The notes beneath the pieces were generated by a model. It was not told where the DNA came from and did no database searches. It worked only from the letters and a program-made list of their open reading frames with translations. A stretch of 64,000 nt of DNA, taken from the NCBI RefSeq assembly GCF_007859765.1, contig NZ_SIHJ01000005.1, forward strand, positions 186,001 through 250,000, given 5' to 3'. The DNA is from Posidoniimonas corsicana (GTDB lineage: Bacteria; Planctomycetota; Planctomycetia; Pirellulales; Lacipirellulaceae). The translations under genes and the position numbers were made by a program. Positions 56,891-64,000 of this stretch are shown here, one piece after another. The stretch's first letter is position 1; every line of letters begins with the position of its first letter.

Positions 56891-57832
56891 TTATGACTTG
56901 GCATTTGACACCCCAAACGGAATATGAACTGATGGAACAACGCTTGAAGCTGGCTCGAGATGGCTAGATTGATCGTCAAAGTAGATGTGAGGGCGCAGGA
57001 TTTGCAAAACCCTTCTCTTCTCAATCCCCCCTAGAAAGAACGCATCGTTGGCCATTACGCCCCAAGACTTTAGCGTTCGAAGAGCACGCTCGTGTGAAGG
57101 TGCATTCCGAGCAGTAACCAGCGAGACCCTTAGCCTATTTCGATACTGAGGGTCCTCTTTCTTGCGATCTTCTTCAACTGACTGGATTCGTGCGATCCTC
57201 ACCAGGAACTCCTTGAGCGGCCCTGGATTGTGGGGCTCCATGACGTTCCGCACTTCGTGCGCATGAAACTGCGACAGATCATTTGTCGATTTCATAACGG
57301 CCTCGGATTCGTCATCCGCTAGCACGCCATCGAAGTCGAAAGCGATTCGCAGATCGTTGTCCTGTTCATCGTCAACAATCTTGGACTCTAGCACTTGCCC
57401 GGCAGGCAATGACTTCTCTATCGCTTCAGCAACATCTGGCTTGCTACCGGACAAGAAGAGTGCGATGTTCAACGCGGGTATGAACTCATACGGCGCTCGC
57501 CCCTGCATGAAAATCGCTCGAGTAATGTAGAGACTATAGTGTTCTATGGACTTCATTACTCGAAGTCCGGTGTCAGGGTCGTTCTTTGACAAGAGAACGA
57601 CTTCCACCATTGGGTCGCCAACTGGATCGGTGCTCAGATCGTTGAGCGAGAGCAGTCTCTTGATGAACGAGAATGCAATTCCTTTCGGCAGAGGCTCGTC
57701 CAGGTGCTCCTCTTGATAGCTCCGATACTCCTCTTCTCCCTTACTGCGAAAAACAGTGTCGGACTCGCTCAGATCGAACACAGCACTTGAGGCGACGCCA
57801 ATTACAAGTCGGTTCTCGAGATCGTAAGGCAT
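56891..57832 (-). CDS. 5'-nucleotidase (bacterial cytosolic type), lower GC
   Basis: A 313-residue protein of the PF06189-type cytosolic 5'-nucleotidase family: LVIGVASSAVFDLSESDTVF and GIAFSFIKRLLSLND in the N-terminal part, and VEVVLLSKNDPDTGLRVMKSIEHYSLYITRA (conserved in the family). Then IAFDFDGVLADDESE is the HAD-like DxD nucleophile box, and YFDDQSSH lies near the C-terminus. It dephosphorylates nucleoside monophosphates. The start at 57832 (MPYDLENR) is preferred to 57862. The DNA is clearly lower in GC than either neighbour, suggesting acquisition from another lineage. Confidence 0.85.
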   Translation of the reverse strand: MPYDLENRLVIGVASSAVFDLSESDTVFRSKGEEEYRSYQEEHLDEPLPKGIAFSFIKRLLSLNDLSTDPVGDPMVEVVLLSKNDPDTGLRVMKSIEHYSLYITRAIFMQGRAPYEFIPALNIALFLSGSKPDVAEAIEKSLPAGQVLESKIVDDEQDNDLRIAFDFDGVLADDESEAVMKSTNDLSQFHAHEVRNVMEPHNPGPLKEFLVRIARIQSVEEDRKKEDPQYRNRLRVSLVTARNAPSHERALRTLKSWGVMANDAFFLGGIEKRRVLQILRPHIYFDDQSSHLEPASSVVPSVHIPFGVSNAKS

Positions 57833-58418
57833 GCTTATCCGTTCAAAAGGAGTACTATTCACTCACGTTGGGCGATCGCCCCATAACCTCAGTTCAGATC
57901 GCTGTGGCTATCGACGTACGTGCCAATACTACCCCAAACGCGTTAAGACCCTAAGCTCGCAATGCAATCGCTGGTTGGCGACTGCTGCGAATGCGATCTA
58001 CCTGCTCTAATGCGGGAACATCTCCACTGCTAAACGACGGGGAATGCGACAAGGAATTCCCCCAGTTTTCGGTTGAATCCTGCCACCCACGACGGTCAAA
58101 TCAGGGGACGTGCCCGCCCCCTGCGTTCACCCCGTCCGCGGGTGGGGGGTGGTCGTTCGCCGGGTACCGTGGGAGGCTCGTCGCACTCGCGCACGTGATG
58201 TCGGCGGCGCCCTCTGCGGACCGTTCCCGTCGGTTTCAGTAACCCGTTAGCTTGCCGTGGGTTAACTCGAACCGGCGGCCGCAATAAAACCACGACAAAA
58301 TCCCGCTGGCAACCAACCGCGGCTGCCGGGGTTTCGTACAGACAAGCCTCAGGGCGGGCCAGGCGCGATCGGACCCGCGAACTCTCCCCTCTAATCCAAC
58401 GCCAAGCGAGGAGCAGCG
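57833..58418. other. Long spacer with no clear gene
   Basis: About 590 bases separate the nucleotidase from the SpoIIAA-like gene. The left part (to about 58080) shares the lower GC of the nucleotidase gene. A GGGGAAT...ATTCCCC pair near 58040-58063 and a GTAACCC/GGGTTAAC pair at 58241-58266 are possible small hairpins. Frames here look like shadows. GAGGAG before the ATG at 58419 marks the SpoIIAA-like ribosome site. Confidence 0.4.
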
Positions 58419-58784
58419 ATGTCTCTGGAACTGATCGAATCCGCCACCGGGAACCTGGTCGAGATTCAGGCGAGCGGCAAGCTGAACAAGGAAGCCTACG
58501 AGATCTTCGTCCCGGAGATCGAGCAGCGGATCAAGGAGCACGGCAAGATCCGCGTGCTGTTCATCATGAACGACTTCCACGGCTGGGACGCCGGCGCCAT
58601 GTGGGAAGACTTCAAGTTCGACCTGAAGCACTTCAAGGACATCGAGCGGCTGGCCATCGTCGGCGAGACCAAGTGGGAGAAGGGCATGTCGGTCTTCTGC
58701 CGCCCGTTCACCACCGCCAGCATCAAGTACTTCGACCACGCCGAGGTCGACGCCGCCCGCGCTTGGATTGTGGCCAACGACTAG
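58419..58784 (+). CDS. SpoIIAA/STAS-like protein
   Basis: A 121-residue alpha/beta protein of the SpoIIAA-like (DUF3478) group: SLELIESATGNLVEIQASGKLNKEAYE, RVLFIMNDFHGWDAGAMWEDFKFDLKHFKD, and RLAIVGETKWEKGMSVFCRPFTTASIKYFDHAE. It lacks the phosphorylated Ser of classic STAS anti-anti-sigma factors. Members in other bacteria are small cytoplasmic proteins of unknown role, sometimes membrane associated. GAGGAG lies just before the ATG; it is likely well expressed. Confidence 0.88.
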   Translation: MSLELIESATGNLVEIQASGKLNKEAYEIFVPEIEQRIKEHGKIRVLFIMNDFHGWDAGAMWEDFKFDLKHFKDIERLAIVGETKWEKGMSVFCRPFTTASIKYFDHAEVDAARAWIVAND

Positions 58785-58800
58785 CCCGCGTGGCGCCAGC

Positions 58801-59625
58801 CTAGAACCGCTTGGCGCCGGGCGCCGCGAGCGGCTTCTCGGCGAACAGGCCGTCGAGCATGCCGAGGGTCTCGTCGGTGGAGCGTTCGAGCCGCCGCACC
58901 CAGGTGCTCCGCAGCACGCCAAACGCGTCGAACGCCTCGGGGCCGAACAGGCCGAGGCTCGCGCCGGCGATGCGCTGGTTGGTCTCGCCGCAGACCGGCT
59001 CGGCGTAGCTGCCCCGCAGGGTCATCCGCAGGCTGGCCGAGAGGAGCCGCTGCACGTCCACGGCCGACTGACCGGCGTGGGCGCCGGCGTCGAAGGCGAA
59101 GTCGACCACCCGCTGCGGGTCGCAGGCGAATTCGATCACGTGACCGTCGGGGCTCTTGCTGCCGGGTGCGCTGCAGCACGGCAGCAGGTAGCCCAGCAGG
59201 AGGTCGGTCCAGCGGCGGGCGCGGCTCTGGATGTGGACGAACTCCTTGTCGGGCGACTGCGAGAGCAGCGGGCGGAGCCGCCGCACGGCCTCGTCGTGGC
59301 CGGCCAGCGCGTTGCGGGCGATGGCGCCGGCGCCGTTGGCGGCGTCCCAGCGGGCGTCGTGCAGCACGCACAGCGCGGCGAGTGTGCGGGTGTGGGCCTC
59401 GCTGAGCAGGATCTCCTCGGCCAGCGAGCGGAACTCGCCGCAGTCGAGGTCGGCCCCGGGTGAGGAGTACGTGCGGAGTTGGCGGCCCCACGTGTCGAGC
59501 CGGCACCGCGACGAGGTCCAGTACTCGGTCAGCGCGTCCTCGGCGATCTGGGGGCAGTCGTCCAGCAGGCTCTGGGCGCCAAGGCTCAGGACGCCGGCGA
59601 CATCAACCAATTCGATAGCGTGCAT
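58801..59625 (-). CDS. Conserved hypothetical protein, 274 aa
   Basis: A soluble, Ala/Leu-rich helical protein. It starts MHAIELVDVAGVLSLGAQSL and contains EYWTSSRCRLDTWGRQLRTY, KEFVHIQSRARRWTDLLLGYL and LRMTLRGSYAEPVCGETNQRIAG. I know no family name; the style is that of conserved planctomycete proteins. A start further upstream (59763) adds only Gly/Pro/Ser-rich residues and is rejected. It ends 17 bases from the convergent SpoIIAA-like gene. Confidence 0.72.
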   Translation of the reverse strand: MHAIELVDVAGVLSLGAQSLLDDCPQIAEDALTEYWTSSRCRLDTWGRQLRTYSSPGADLDCGEFRSLAEEILLSEAHTRTLAALCVLHDARWDAANGAGAIARNALAGHDEAVRRLRPLLSQSPDKEFVHIQSRARRWTDLLLGYLLPCCSAPGSKSPDGHVIEFACDPQRVVDFAFDAGAHAGQSAVDVQRLLSASLRMTLRGSYAEPVCGETNQRIAGASLGLFGPEAFDAFGVLRSTWVRRLERSTDETLGMLDGLFAEKPLAAPGAKRF

Positions 59626-59666
59626 GCGGTGGGGCTCGTCGGTTCCGTGCGGCGGGTCGGACGGTC

Positions 59667-59702
59667 CTGCTGGGGGCCCGAGGGGACAGGGGCCCCCAGC
59701 AG
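59667..59702. repeat. Perfect 13-base hairpin
   Basis: CTGCTGGGGGCCC and GGGCCCCCAGCAG around a ten-base loop (GAGGGGACAG). It has no T tract, so is not a standard terminator. It lies upstream of the 274-aa hypothetical gene on the minus strand. Confidence 0.75.
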
Positions 59703-59959
59703 TCGACCGTTGGCAACTCGTTGCGAATCCGGGGGAGGAAGCGGTTCGCTTGTGCCAGCCCAACTAAGCACCCCCGGCGCCAGCGGCGCCAAGAACGCTG
59801 GCCAAAGGGAGCTAACCCGCTTTGTTGCAAGGGGTTTGAGCCCGCGAGCCGAATCGGCGCCGTCACCGCCGCTGAGGCCACAACGACACACGCCGGCCAA
59901 TCGCGTAGCGAAAAGCCAACGCGAAGCACCCATGGCCGCGCCTCCGGCACGCACCAGCG

Positions 59960-59987
59960 TTGCATTTGAAGTAAACACGCGTACACT
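59960..59987 (+). promoter_or_regulatory. Candidate sigma70-like promoter, possibly leaderless
   Basis: TTGCAT (59960-59965), a 16-base spacer and TACACT (59982-59987) resemble -35/-10 boxes. The -10 box ends only six bases before the ATG at 59994, so transcription would start at or near the A of the start codon and the mRNA would be leaderless. Consensus agreement is moderate; not proven. Confidence 0.35.
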
Positions 59988-59993
59988 AACCCC

Positions 59994-61079
59994 ATGACCC
60001 GAGAACCAGGCAACGCACTGAGGGGCCGCGGCGCCCAGGCGGCGGTCGGCAACCGGTTCGAGCCGCTGCAGCTGACGGCGGACTACGAGCACCTGGACGA
60101 GGACGAGATCCTCGAGGACCTAGACCGCCGCCCGGCCACGCGGTTCTTCGATGATGAGTCGCAGAGCATCGTCACGGAGAACAGCTCTCCGGACATCATG
60201 TTCCGCTACAGCGTAAACCCCTACCGCGGCTGCGAGCACGGCTGCAGCTACTGCTACGCGCGGCCCTACCACGAGTTCCTGGGCCTCAACCCGGCGATCG
60301 ACTTTGAGTCCGTAATCCTAGTCAAACGCAACGCGGCGCCGCTGCTGCGCGACTGGCTGGCCCGACCGGGCTACACGCCGGAAACGATCGCGTTCTCGGG
60401 CGTGACCGACTGCTACCAGCCGATCGAACGCCGGCTCGGCCTGACGCGGGCGTGCTTGGAGGTGGCCGCCGAGTGTTGCCAGCCGGTGGGGATCATCACC
60501 AAGAACGCCGGCGTCACCCGCGACATCGACCTGCTGAAGCGGCTGGCCGCGCACGACGCGGTGCGGGTGGCGGTGTCGATCCCGACGCTCGACGCGCGGC
60601 TGTCTCGCAAGATGGAGCCCCGCACCAGCTCACCGGCCGCGCGGCTGCGGGCGGTGCGCGAGCTTGCCGACGCCGGCGTTCCGGTGCAGCTCATGACGGC
60701 CCCGGTCATCCCAGGGCTGACCGACAGCGAGCTGCCTTCCATCCTGGCCGCCGGCCGTGAGGCGGGCGCCCGGCACGCCAGCTACACGGTGCTGCGTCTG
60801 CCGCGGGGCGTGCGCGAGGTGTTCGTTGACTGGCTGCGGATCACTGCGCCGGAGTCGCTGGACCGCGTCACCGCGTTGGTCGGCGCTGTGCGCAACGGCC
60901 AACTGAACGACAGTCGGTTCGGCGTGCGCCACCGGGGCGAGGGCGCTTATGCCGAACAGATCAGTCAGACCTTCCGGGCGTTCTCGCGGAAGCTCGGCTA
61001 CGAGCAGCACCCTGGCACGCTGAACGCCGGCGCGTTCAAACCGCCCACGACCGCCGGCGGCCAGCAGTGGCTCTTCTAG
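59994..61079 (+). CDS. PA0069-type radical SAM protein
   Basis: A 361-residue radical SAM enzyme with the [4Fe-4S] motif CEHGCSYC at residues 80-87 (CxxxCxxC). The conserved MFRYSVNPYRGC lies before it, and IIDFESVILVKRN-like and GVTDCYQPIERRLGLTRACLEV stretches follow. These fit the PA0069 group, which is related to spore photoproduct lyase by sequence and has unknown substrate. The C-terminus includes RGEGAYAEQISQTFRAFSRKLG. It stands alone on the plus strand. Confidence 0.92.
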   Translation: MTREPGNALRGRGAQAAVGNRFEPLQLTADYEHLDEDEILEDLDRRPATRFFDDESQSIVTENSSPDIMFRYSVNPYRGCEHGCSYCYARPYHEFLGLNPAIDFESVILVKRNAAPLLRDWLARPGYTPETIAFSGVTDCYQPIERRLGLTRACLEVAAECCQPVGIITKNAGVTRDIDLLKRLAAHDAVRVAVSIPTLDARLSRKMEPRTSSPAARLRAVRELADAGVPVQLMTAPVIPGLTDSELPSILAAGREAGARHASYTVLRLPRGVREVFVDWLRITAPESLDRVTALVGAVRNGQLNDSRFGVRHRGEGAYAEQISQTFRAFSRKLGYEQHPGTLNAGAFKPPTTAGGQQWLF

Positions 61080-61095
61080 CGGCGGCGCGGCGGAG

Positions 61096-61857
61096 TTAGC
61101 AGGTCTGGCTCACAACCGCCCCGCCCCGCGAAGCCGGCGACGTCCAGCACGGCGCCACGGCGGTGCGGTGCGCGGCGTTCCAGCCCTGCACGGGTGTCTG
61201 CGCCGCCTGACGCTGATCGCCGGCCTGCGAGCTGATCGCCTCGATCGTGCGGACCTCGGCCACCCGGCGGGCCAGGGGCACCGCCGACGGCACGTTCATC
61301 TTGGTGAACACGCGGCGGCGACGCTGCTCGACGGTGCGGATGCTGACATTCAGCTCGCGGGCGATCTGCTTGTTGAGCTTGCCGTCGCACACGGCGGCCA
61401 TCACCTCGCTCTCGGCGGCGCTCAGGCCGTTGTAGCGCTGGTAGAAGTCGGTCATCAGCCCGCGGTACTCGGCCCGGCGGACCCCCTCGGCCAGCAGCGG
61501 CTCGAGCATCCGCTGCAGGTCGTGTCCGGCCAGCGGCGGGACGAGCACGTCCCACGCGCCGCGCCGCAGCGCGTCGAGCGCGGCGCCCTCGGCGTCATCG
61601 ACCACGGCGAGCACCGGCGGCGCCGGCATCGCACGGCCGATCGCCGCGGAGCCGAGGCCGGGCATCGAGCGGCGGTCGAACACAACCGCGATCGTGTCGA
61701 GCGTTGCTGCCGAATCGGGTGAATCGGACACGACCACCCGAAGCCGCAGCTGCGCCGCGAGCGACTCGATCGCGGCGAGCAGCTCGCCGTCTCGCGAGGC
61801 GACCGCCAGGGTGAAGCGGTCCTGTGGCTGTTGTGTTTCTTCGAAGGAGCTCTGCAT
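61096..61857 (-). CDS. LuxR/FixJ-type response regulator
   Basis: A 253-residue DNA-binding protein: an N-terminal receiver-like domain (RFTLAVASRDGELLAAIESLAAQ; VVFDRRSMPGLG, where Asp may be the phospho-acceptor though its context is unusual). A C-terminal LuxR helix-turn-helix follows: LSAAESEVMAAVCDGKLNKQIARELNVSIRTVEQRRRRVFTKMNV. A proline/Ala linker and a Cys-ending tail complete it. The start is ATG at 61857; the longer frame to 62154 looks like shadow. It converges with the radical SAM gene, and a 385-base spacer lies upstream. The cognate kinase is not in the window. Confidence 0.82.
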   Translation of the reverse strand: MQSSFEETQQPQDRFTLAVASRDGELLAAIESLAAQLRLRVVVSDSPDSAATLDTIAVVFDRRSMPGLGSAAIGRAMPAPPVLAVVDDAEGAALDALRRGAWDVLVPPLAGHDLQRMLEPLLAEGVRRAEYRGLMTDFYQRYNGLSAAESEVMAAVCDGKLNKQIARELNVSIRTVEQRRRRVFTKMNVPSAVPLARRVAEVRTIEAISSQAGDQRQAAQTPVQGWNAAHRTAVAPCWTSPASRGGAVVSQTC

Positions 61858-62242
61858 GGAACTGGTCCCCACGTAATGGTGTGTGGAACCCGCCCAGGCG
61901 GTACGCGACGCATTTAGGATGTGCGCAGCAGCGCCGGCTGCCCCTTGCGGGGCAGCGACGCCGCTGTGACGATCCCAACAATGCCCTGCCCGCATGGTTG
62001 GATCGTGGTGGTAAACAACTGGGGGGAGCCACAGTGGAAATGTGTACTGCCGCATCCCAACATGGGGCGTATCGGCGCCGGGGACCAATCTGACTAAAGC
62101 GCGACCACGGCGGAATGTCGTCAACCACATGCCTGCGCCGGCTAGATGCGCCAACCAACCGGCATGTGTGAGCTCGAGCGATTGTTCGCAAACCCCTTAC
62201 AGCAAAGGCAAAACGCGAAGCGTGGGCCGAGTTGCGGATAAT
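61858..62242. other. Spacer upstream of the LuxR gene, no gene seen
   Basis: 385 bases between two minus-strand genes (LuxR regulator and VTT protein). They presumably carry the LuxR promoter; one short stretch (62200-62240) is lower in GC. No repeat family member, RNA gene or credible reading frame is seen. Confidence 0.35.
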
Positions 62243-62926
62243 TCAGTCTTCTGGCGCCTCATTGCCTTGGCGGTTATGCGCCACACGAAGCAATAACGCA
62301 GGCAGGGCGACACAGAACGCAACGCCGATCGGCAGCACCTCGTGCTGAGCGGCCGCCGAGCCGACCACCGAGAACACCAGCGAGGTCACGCTGTTGCCTA
62401 GAAACAGCCACAACAGCAACCGACCGACGGGCATCCGCCCCAGCCCCGCGGCCAGCACGACCGCCTCGGCGACGACCGGCGCCGGACGCGACGCGAGCAG
62501 CAGCCAGGCGCCGTTGCGTTCGATCGCCCGCTCCCACCGGGCGAGCTCGTCCGGGTCGACCCACCTCAGCGCCAGCGAGCGGCCCCCCCAGCGGGCCAGC
62601 AGGTAGCCCGCCAGGCCGCCAGCAGTCAGCCCCACGGCGCCGGCCAAGGCCGCCACGGGCCAGCCCAGCCGCGCCGCCAACAGCGCCAGCAATGGCCCCG
62701 ACGGAACCGGGATCAGGATGTCTGCTGCCAGCAGACCGACGCCGGCGGCGAGCAACGCGCGGTCGCTTGGGCCACCGTCGGCGGCCCACAGCCAGCGCGT
62801 GTAGCCTTCGCCAAGGAGCACCGCCGGCACAACCGGAACCGCCAGCAGCACCAGCACAATCAGCCACAGCCGGCCGCGGGAGGGGCGTGAGGTCGTCCGC
62901 GGCGAGGGTCGTGGGTTGACTTGCAA
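62243..62926 (-). CDS. VTT-domain (SNARE-associated/DedA-like) membrane protein
   Basis: A protein of 227 residues from the TTG at 62926, or 255 from the TTG at 63010, with several hydrophobic segments (LWLIVLVLLAVPVVPAVLLG and others). The VTT motif is PVPSGPLLALLAARLGWPVAALAG...AGYLLARWGG, and the conserved NGAWLLLASRPAPVVAEAVVLAAGLGRM region follows. Such proteins are polytopic membrane transporters or scramblases of unclear substrate. No ATG starts the frame; 62926 is preferred because it keeps clear of the divergent gene's start at 63010. Confidence 0.82.
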   Translation of the reverse strand: MQVNPRPSPRTTSRPSRGRLWLIVLVLLAVPVVPAVLLGEGYTRWLWAADGGPSDRALLAAGVGLLAADILIPVPSGPLLALLAARLGWPVAALAGAVGLTAGGLAGYLLARWGGRSLALRWVDPDELARWERAIERNGAWLLLASRPAPVVAEAVVLAAGLGRMPVGRLLLWLFLGNSVTSLVFSVVGSAAAQHEVLPIGVAFCVALPALLLRVAHNRQGNEAPED

Positions 62927-63009
62927 GGGGGTGGGTCTAGGTTTAATCGCATGCTGCGCTTCCGGGCGCGGGAGGCTCCATTGTAACCGCCGACGGAACC
63001 CGACAAACA

Positions 63010-64000
63010 ATGTTTACCGCCCCACAGCTCCGCCCGCTCCGCCTGACACTCACCCTGCTGCTGGCCGCCGCAGCAGCGGCGCCTGCGGCCGCGCAACCAA
63101 CGCCCCGCACGACCGAGCTGCAGTCGCTCGTCGAGCGCGCCGCACGGCACCTGTCGCTCCGGCGTGAGAGCCTCCGCGGCAACTACACCGAACACCAGTC
63201 GCGCCGCGACGCGCTGCAGCAGACGCTCACCGCGTGGAACAACTCGGCCCGCACCGACCAGGACGCCGACGCCATGGAGGCCTGGCTCCGCGGGGTCATC
63301 AACGCTTCCATGCTGGGCGGCCGCGGCCCCATGCCGGCGCCGCCGGTCTTCCAGACGCCCGAGGAGGTTGCCAGGGCGCGCCAGCCGCGTCCCGAGGTCG
63401 TCCCCGCCGAACCGGCCAGCCCGATCGCGTTCGACCCGGCCCCGAGCAGCGTGGACGAGGTCCCCTTCGAGCCGGACCCGTTCGACCCCGTAGAAGCGCC
63501 CGTCGAGGCGACCGAACAACCGCAGGTGACCCGCCAGCCGCCGGTCCGTCGGCCCGCCGCCCCGGCCCCCGCCAAGGAAGCGCCGCCGGTCAGCGAATGG
63601 GCGAACCACCCCTCGGCGCCCGAGCTCGACTGGAGCGACCCGTTCGCCGACGACGCCCCCGCCCGCGGCTCGGCAGGGATCGCGAGCACGCGTTTCAAGC
63701 CGGTGTCACGGAGCAGGACCGTCAAGGTCGACCTGCTGGAGCTCTCCTCGCGGGTCGCGGGCTACAACTCGCGCCTGCGTGAACTCGAGGGGCTGCTCAT
63801 CGGATCGGACGAGCTGTCGGCGTTCCGCCTGGCCGCGATCGTCCGCGACCTGGACGAGCTGAACGACCAGCGGGGATTCCTGCAGCTCTACCTGGCGGGC
63901 CTGTCCCCCGAGGAGGCCGAGGTCGGCCCCCAGTTGAACTCTTCCGACCCGCTGGTGAAGCTGGTCGGCAAGGCGGTGAGCCGTCGGGGCGAGTCGATCA
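63010..64000 (+). CDS. Secreted protein of unknown function, 3' end beyond the window
   Basis: An open frame from the ATG at 63010 to the edge (330 codons, incomplete). A signal peptide covers about residues 1-28 (LRLTLTLLLAAAAAAPAAA). A helical segment follows (TTELQSLVERAARHLSLRRESL), then a long proline/Glu/Asp-rich linker (about 110-210), then more ordered helices (DLLELSSRVAGYNSRLRELEGLL; FRLAAIVRDLDELNDQRGFLQLYLAGL). It could be a secreted or periplasmic structural protein. No family is recognised. Confidence 0.7.
   Translation, partial: MFTAPQLRPLRLTLTLLLAAAAAAPAAAQPTPRTTELQSLVERAARHLSLRRESLRGNYTEHQSRRDALQQTLTAWNNSARTDQDADAMEAWLRGVINASMLGGRGPMPAPPVFQTPEEVARARQPRPEVVPAEPASPIAFDPAPSSVDEVPFEPDPFDPVEAPVEATEQPQVTRQPPVRRPAAPAPAKEAPPVSEWANHPSAPELDWSDPFADDAPARGSAGIASTRFKPVSRSRTVKVDLLELSSRVAGYNSRLRELEGLLIGSDELSAFRLAAIVRDLDELNDQRGFLQLYLAGLSPEEAEVGPQLNSSDPLVKLVGKAVSRRGESI

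Larger units (their letters stand above)
59626..59993. other. Spacer with hairpin and a candidate promoter
   Basis: The region upstream of the radical SAM gene, also the 5' side of the minus-strand hypothetical gene. A perfect 13-base hairpin (CTGCTGGGGGCCC at 59667-59679, complement at 59690-59702) and a promoter-like pair (59960-59987) are described separately. No gene is evident. Confidence 0.4.

Noticed and set aside
57991-58242. An 83-codon plus-strand frame upstream of the SpoIIAA-like gene.
   Set aside because: Its composition is not coding-like, with no ribosome site and no family resemblance. It sits across a composition boundary.

Overview
The window is high-GC bacterial DNA that reads as a member of the Planctomycetes, most likely Pirellulales. 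The evidence is a YTV-repeat protein (39651-40850), a PEP-CTERM protein (54036-54680), two small membrane proteins carrying an N-terminal NPYE motif, HEAT-repeat and other secreted proteins of planctomycete character, few strong Shine-Dalgarno sequences, and many intergenic palindromes. It holds about 68 protein genes. I see no rRNA, tRNA, insertion sequence or CRISPR array.

1-16.6 kb is mostly core and housekeeping: RNase HI, a trpB - 43-codon membrane ORF - trpA run, MutM, a three-gene overlapping cluster (ExeA-like ATPase, BY-kinase/ParA-like P-loop protein, proline-rich membrane protein), an orphan iron-type solute-binding lipoprotein, an MBL hydrolase, two SnoaL-like proteins, a flavin monooxygenase and an XRE regulator.

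16.6-29.5 kb is a single minus-strand block of phage head genes. In transcription order it holds a permuted NlpC/P60-like peptidase, a trypsin-like protease, small proteins, a ParB-domain protein, a COG2401-type ATPase/acetyltransferase split by a frameshift, small and large terminase subunits, portal, prohead protease, cement protein, HK97-fold capsid and connector-like proteins. No tail, integrase, replication or clear lysis gene is present. Its spacers are packed with the same palindromic repeats found elsewhere in the window, which suggests an old resident (decayed prophage, satellite or transfer-agent-like) rather than a fresh prophage. This is the most interesting part.

29.9-46.8 kb returns to chromosomal genes: zinc dehydrogenase, CARDB secreted protein, SUKH/SMI1 protein, secreted EEP nuclease, MogA/MoaB, HEAT-repeat protein, CoA-binding protein, polytopic membrane protein, MerR-TPR fusion, OsmC, YTV protein, lipoate ligase, Nudix, DUF4870, a uracil/deoxyinosine-DNA glycosylase, YkgJ, hisS and trpC. 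trpC lies 43 kb from trpAB, so the tryptophan pathway is dispersed.

47-53 kb is a complete four-gene peptide ABC importer of YejABEF type, with one protein carrying both ATPase domains. 53-64 kb carries a secreted protein, the PEP-CTERM protein divergent from a pectinesterase fused to an SGNH acetylesterase, a lower-GC 5'-nucleotidase, a SpoIIAA-like protein, a PA0069-type radical SAM protein, a LuxR regulator, a VTT membrane protein and a secreted protein that runs off the right end.

Start sites were often moved inward from the longest reading frame, because upstream extensions translate repeat DNA or lack coding character. Family assignments come from motifs read by eye; no database search was run.
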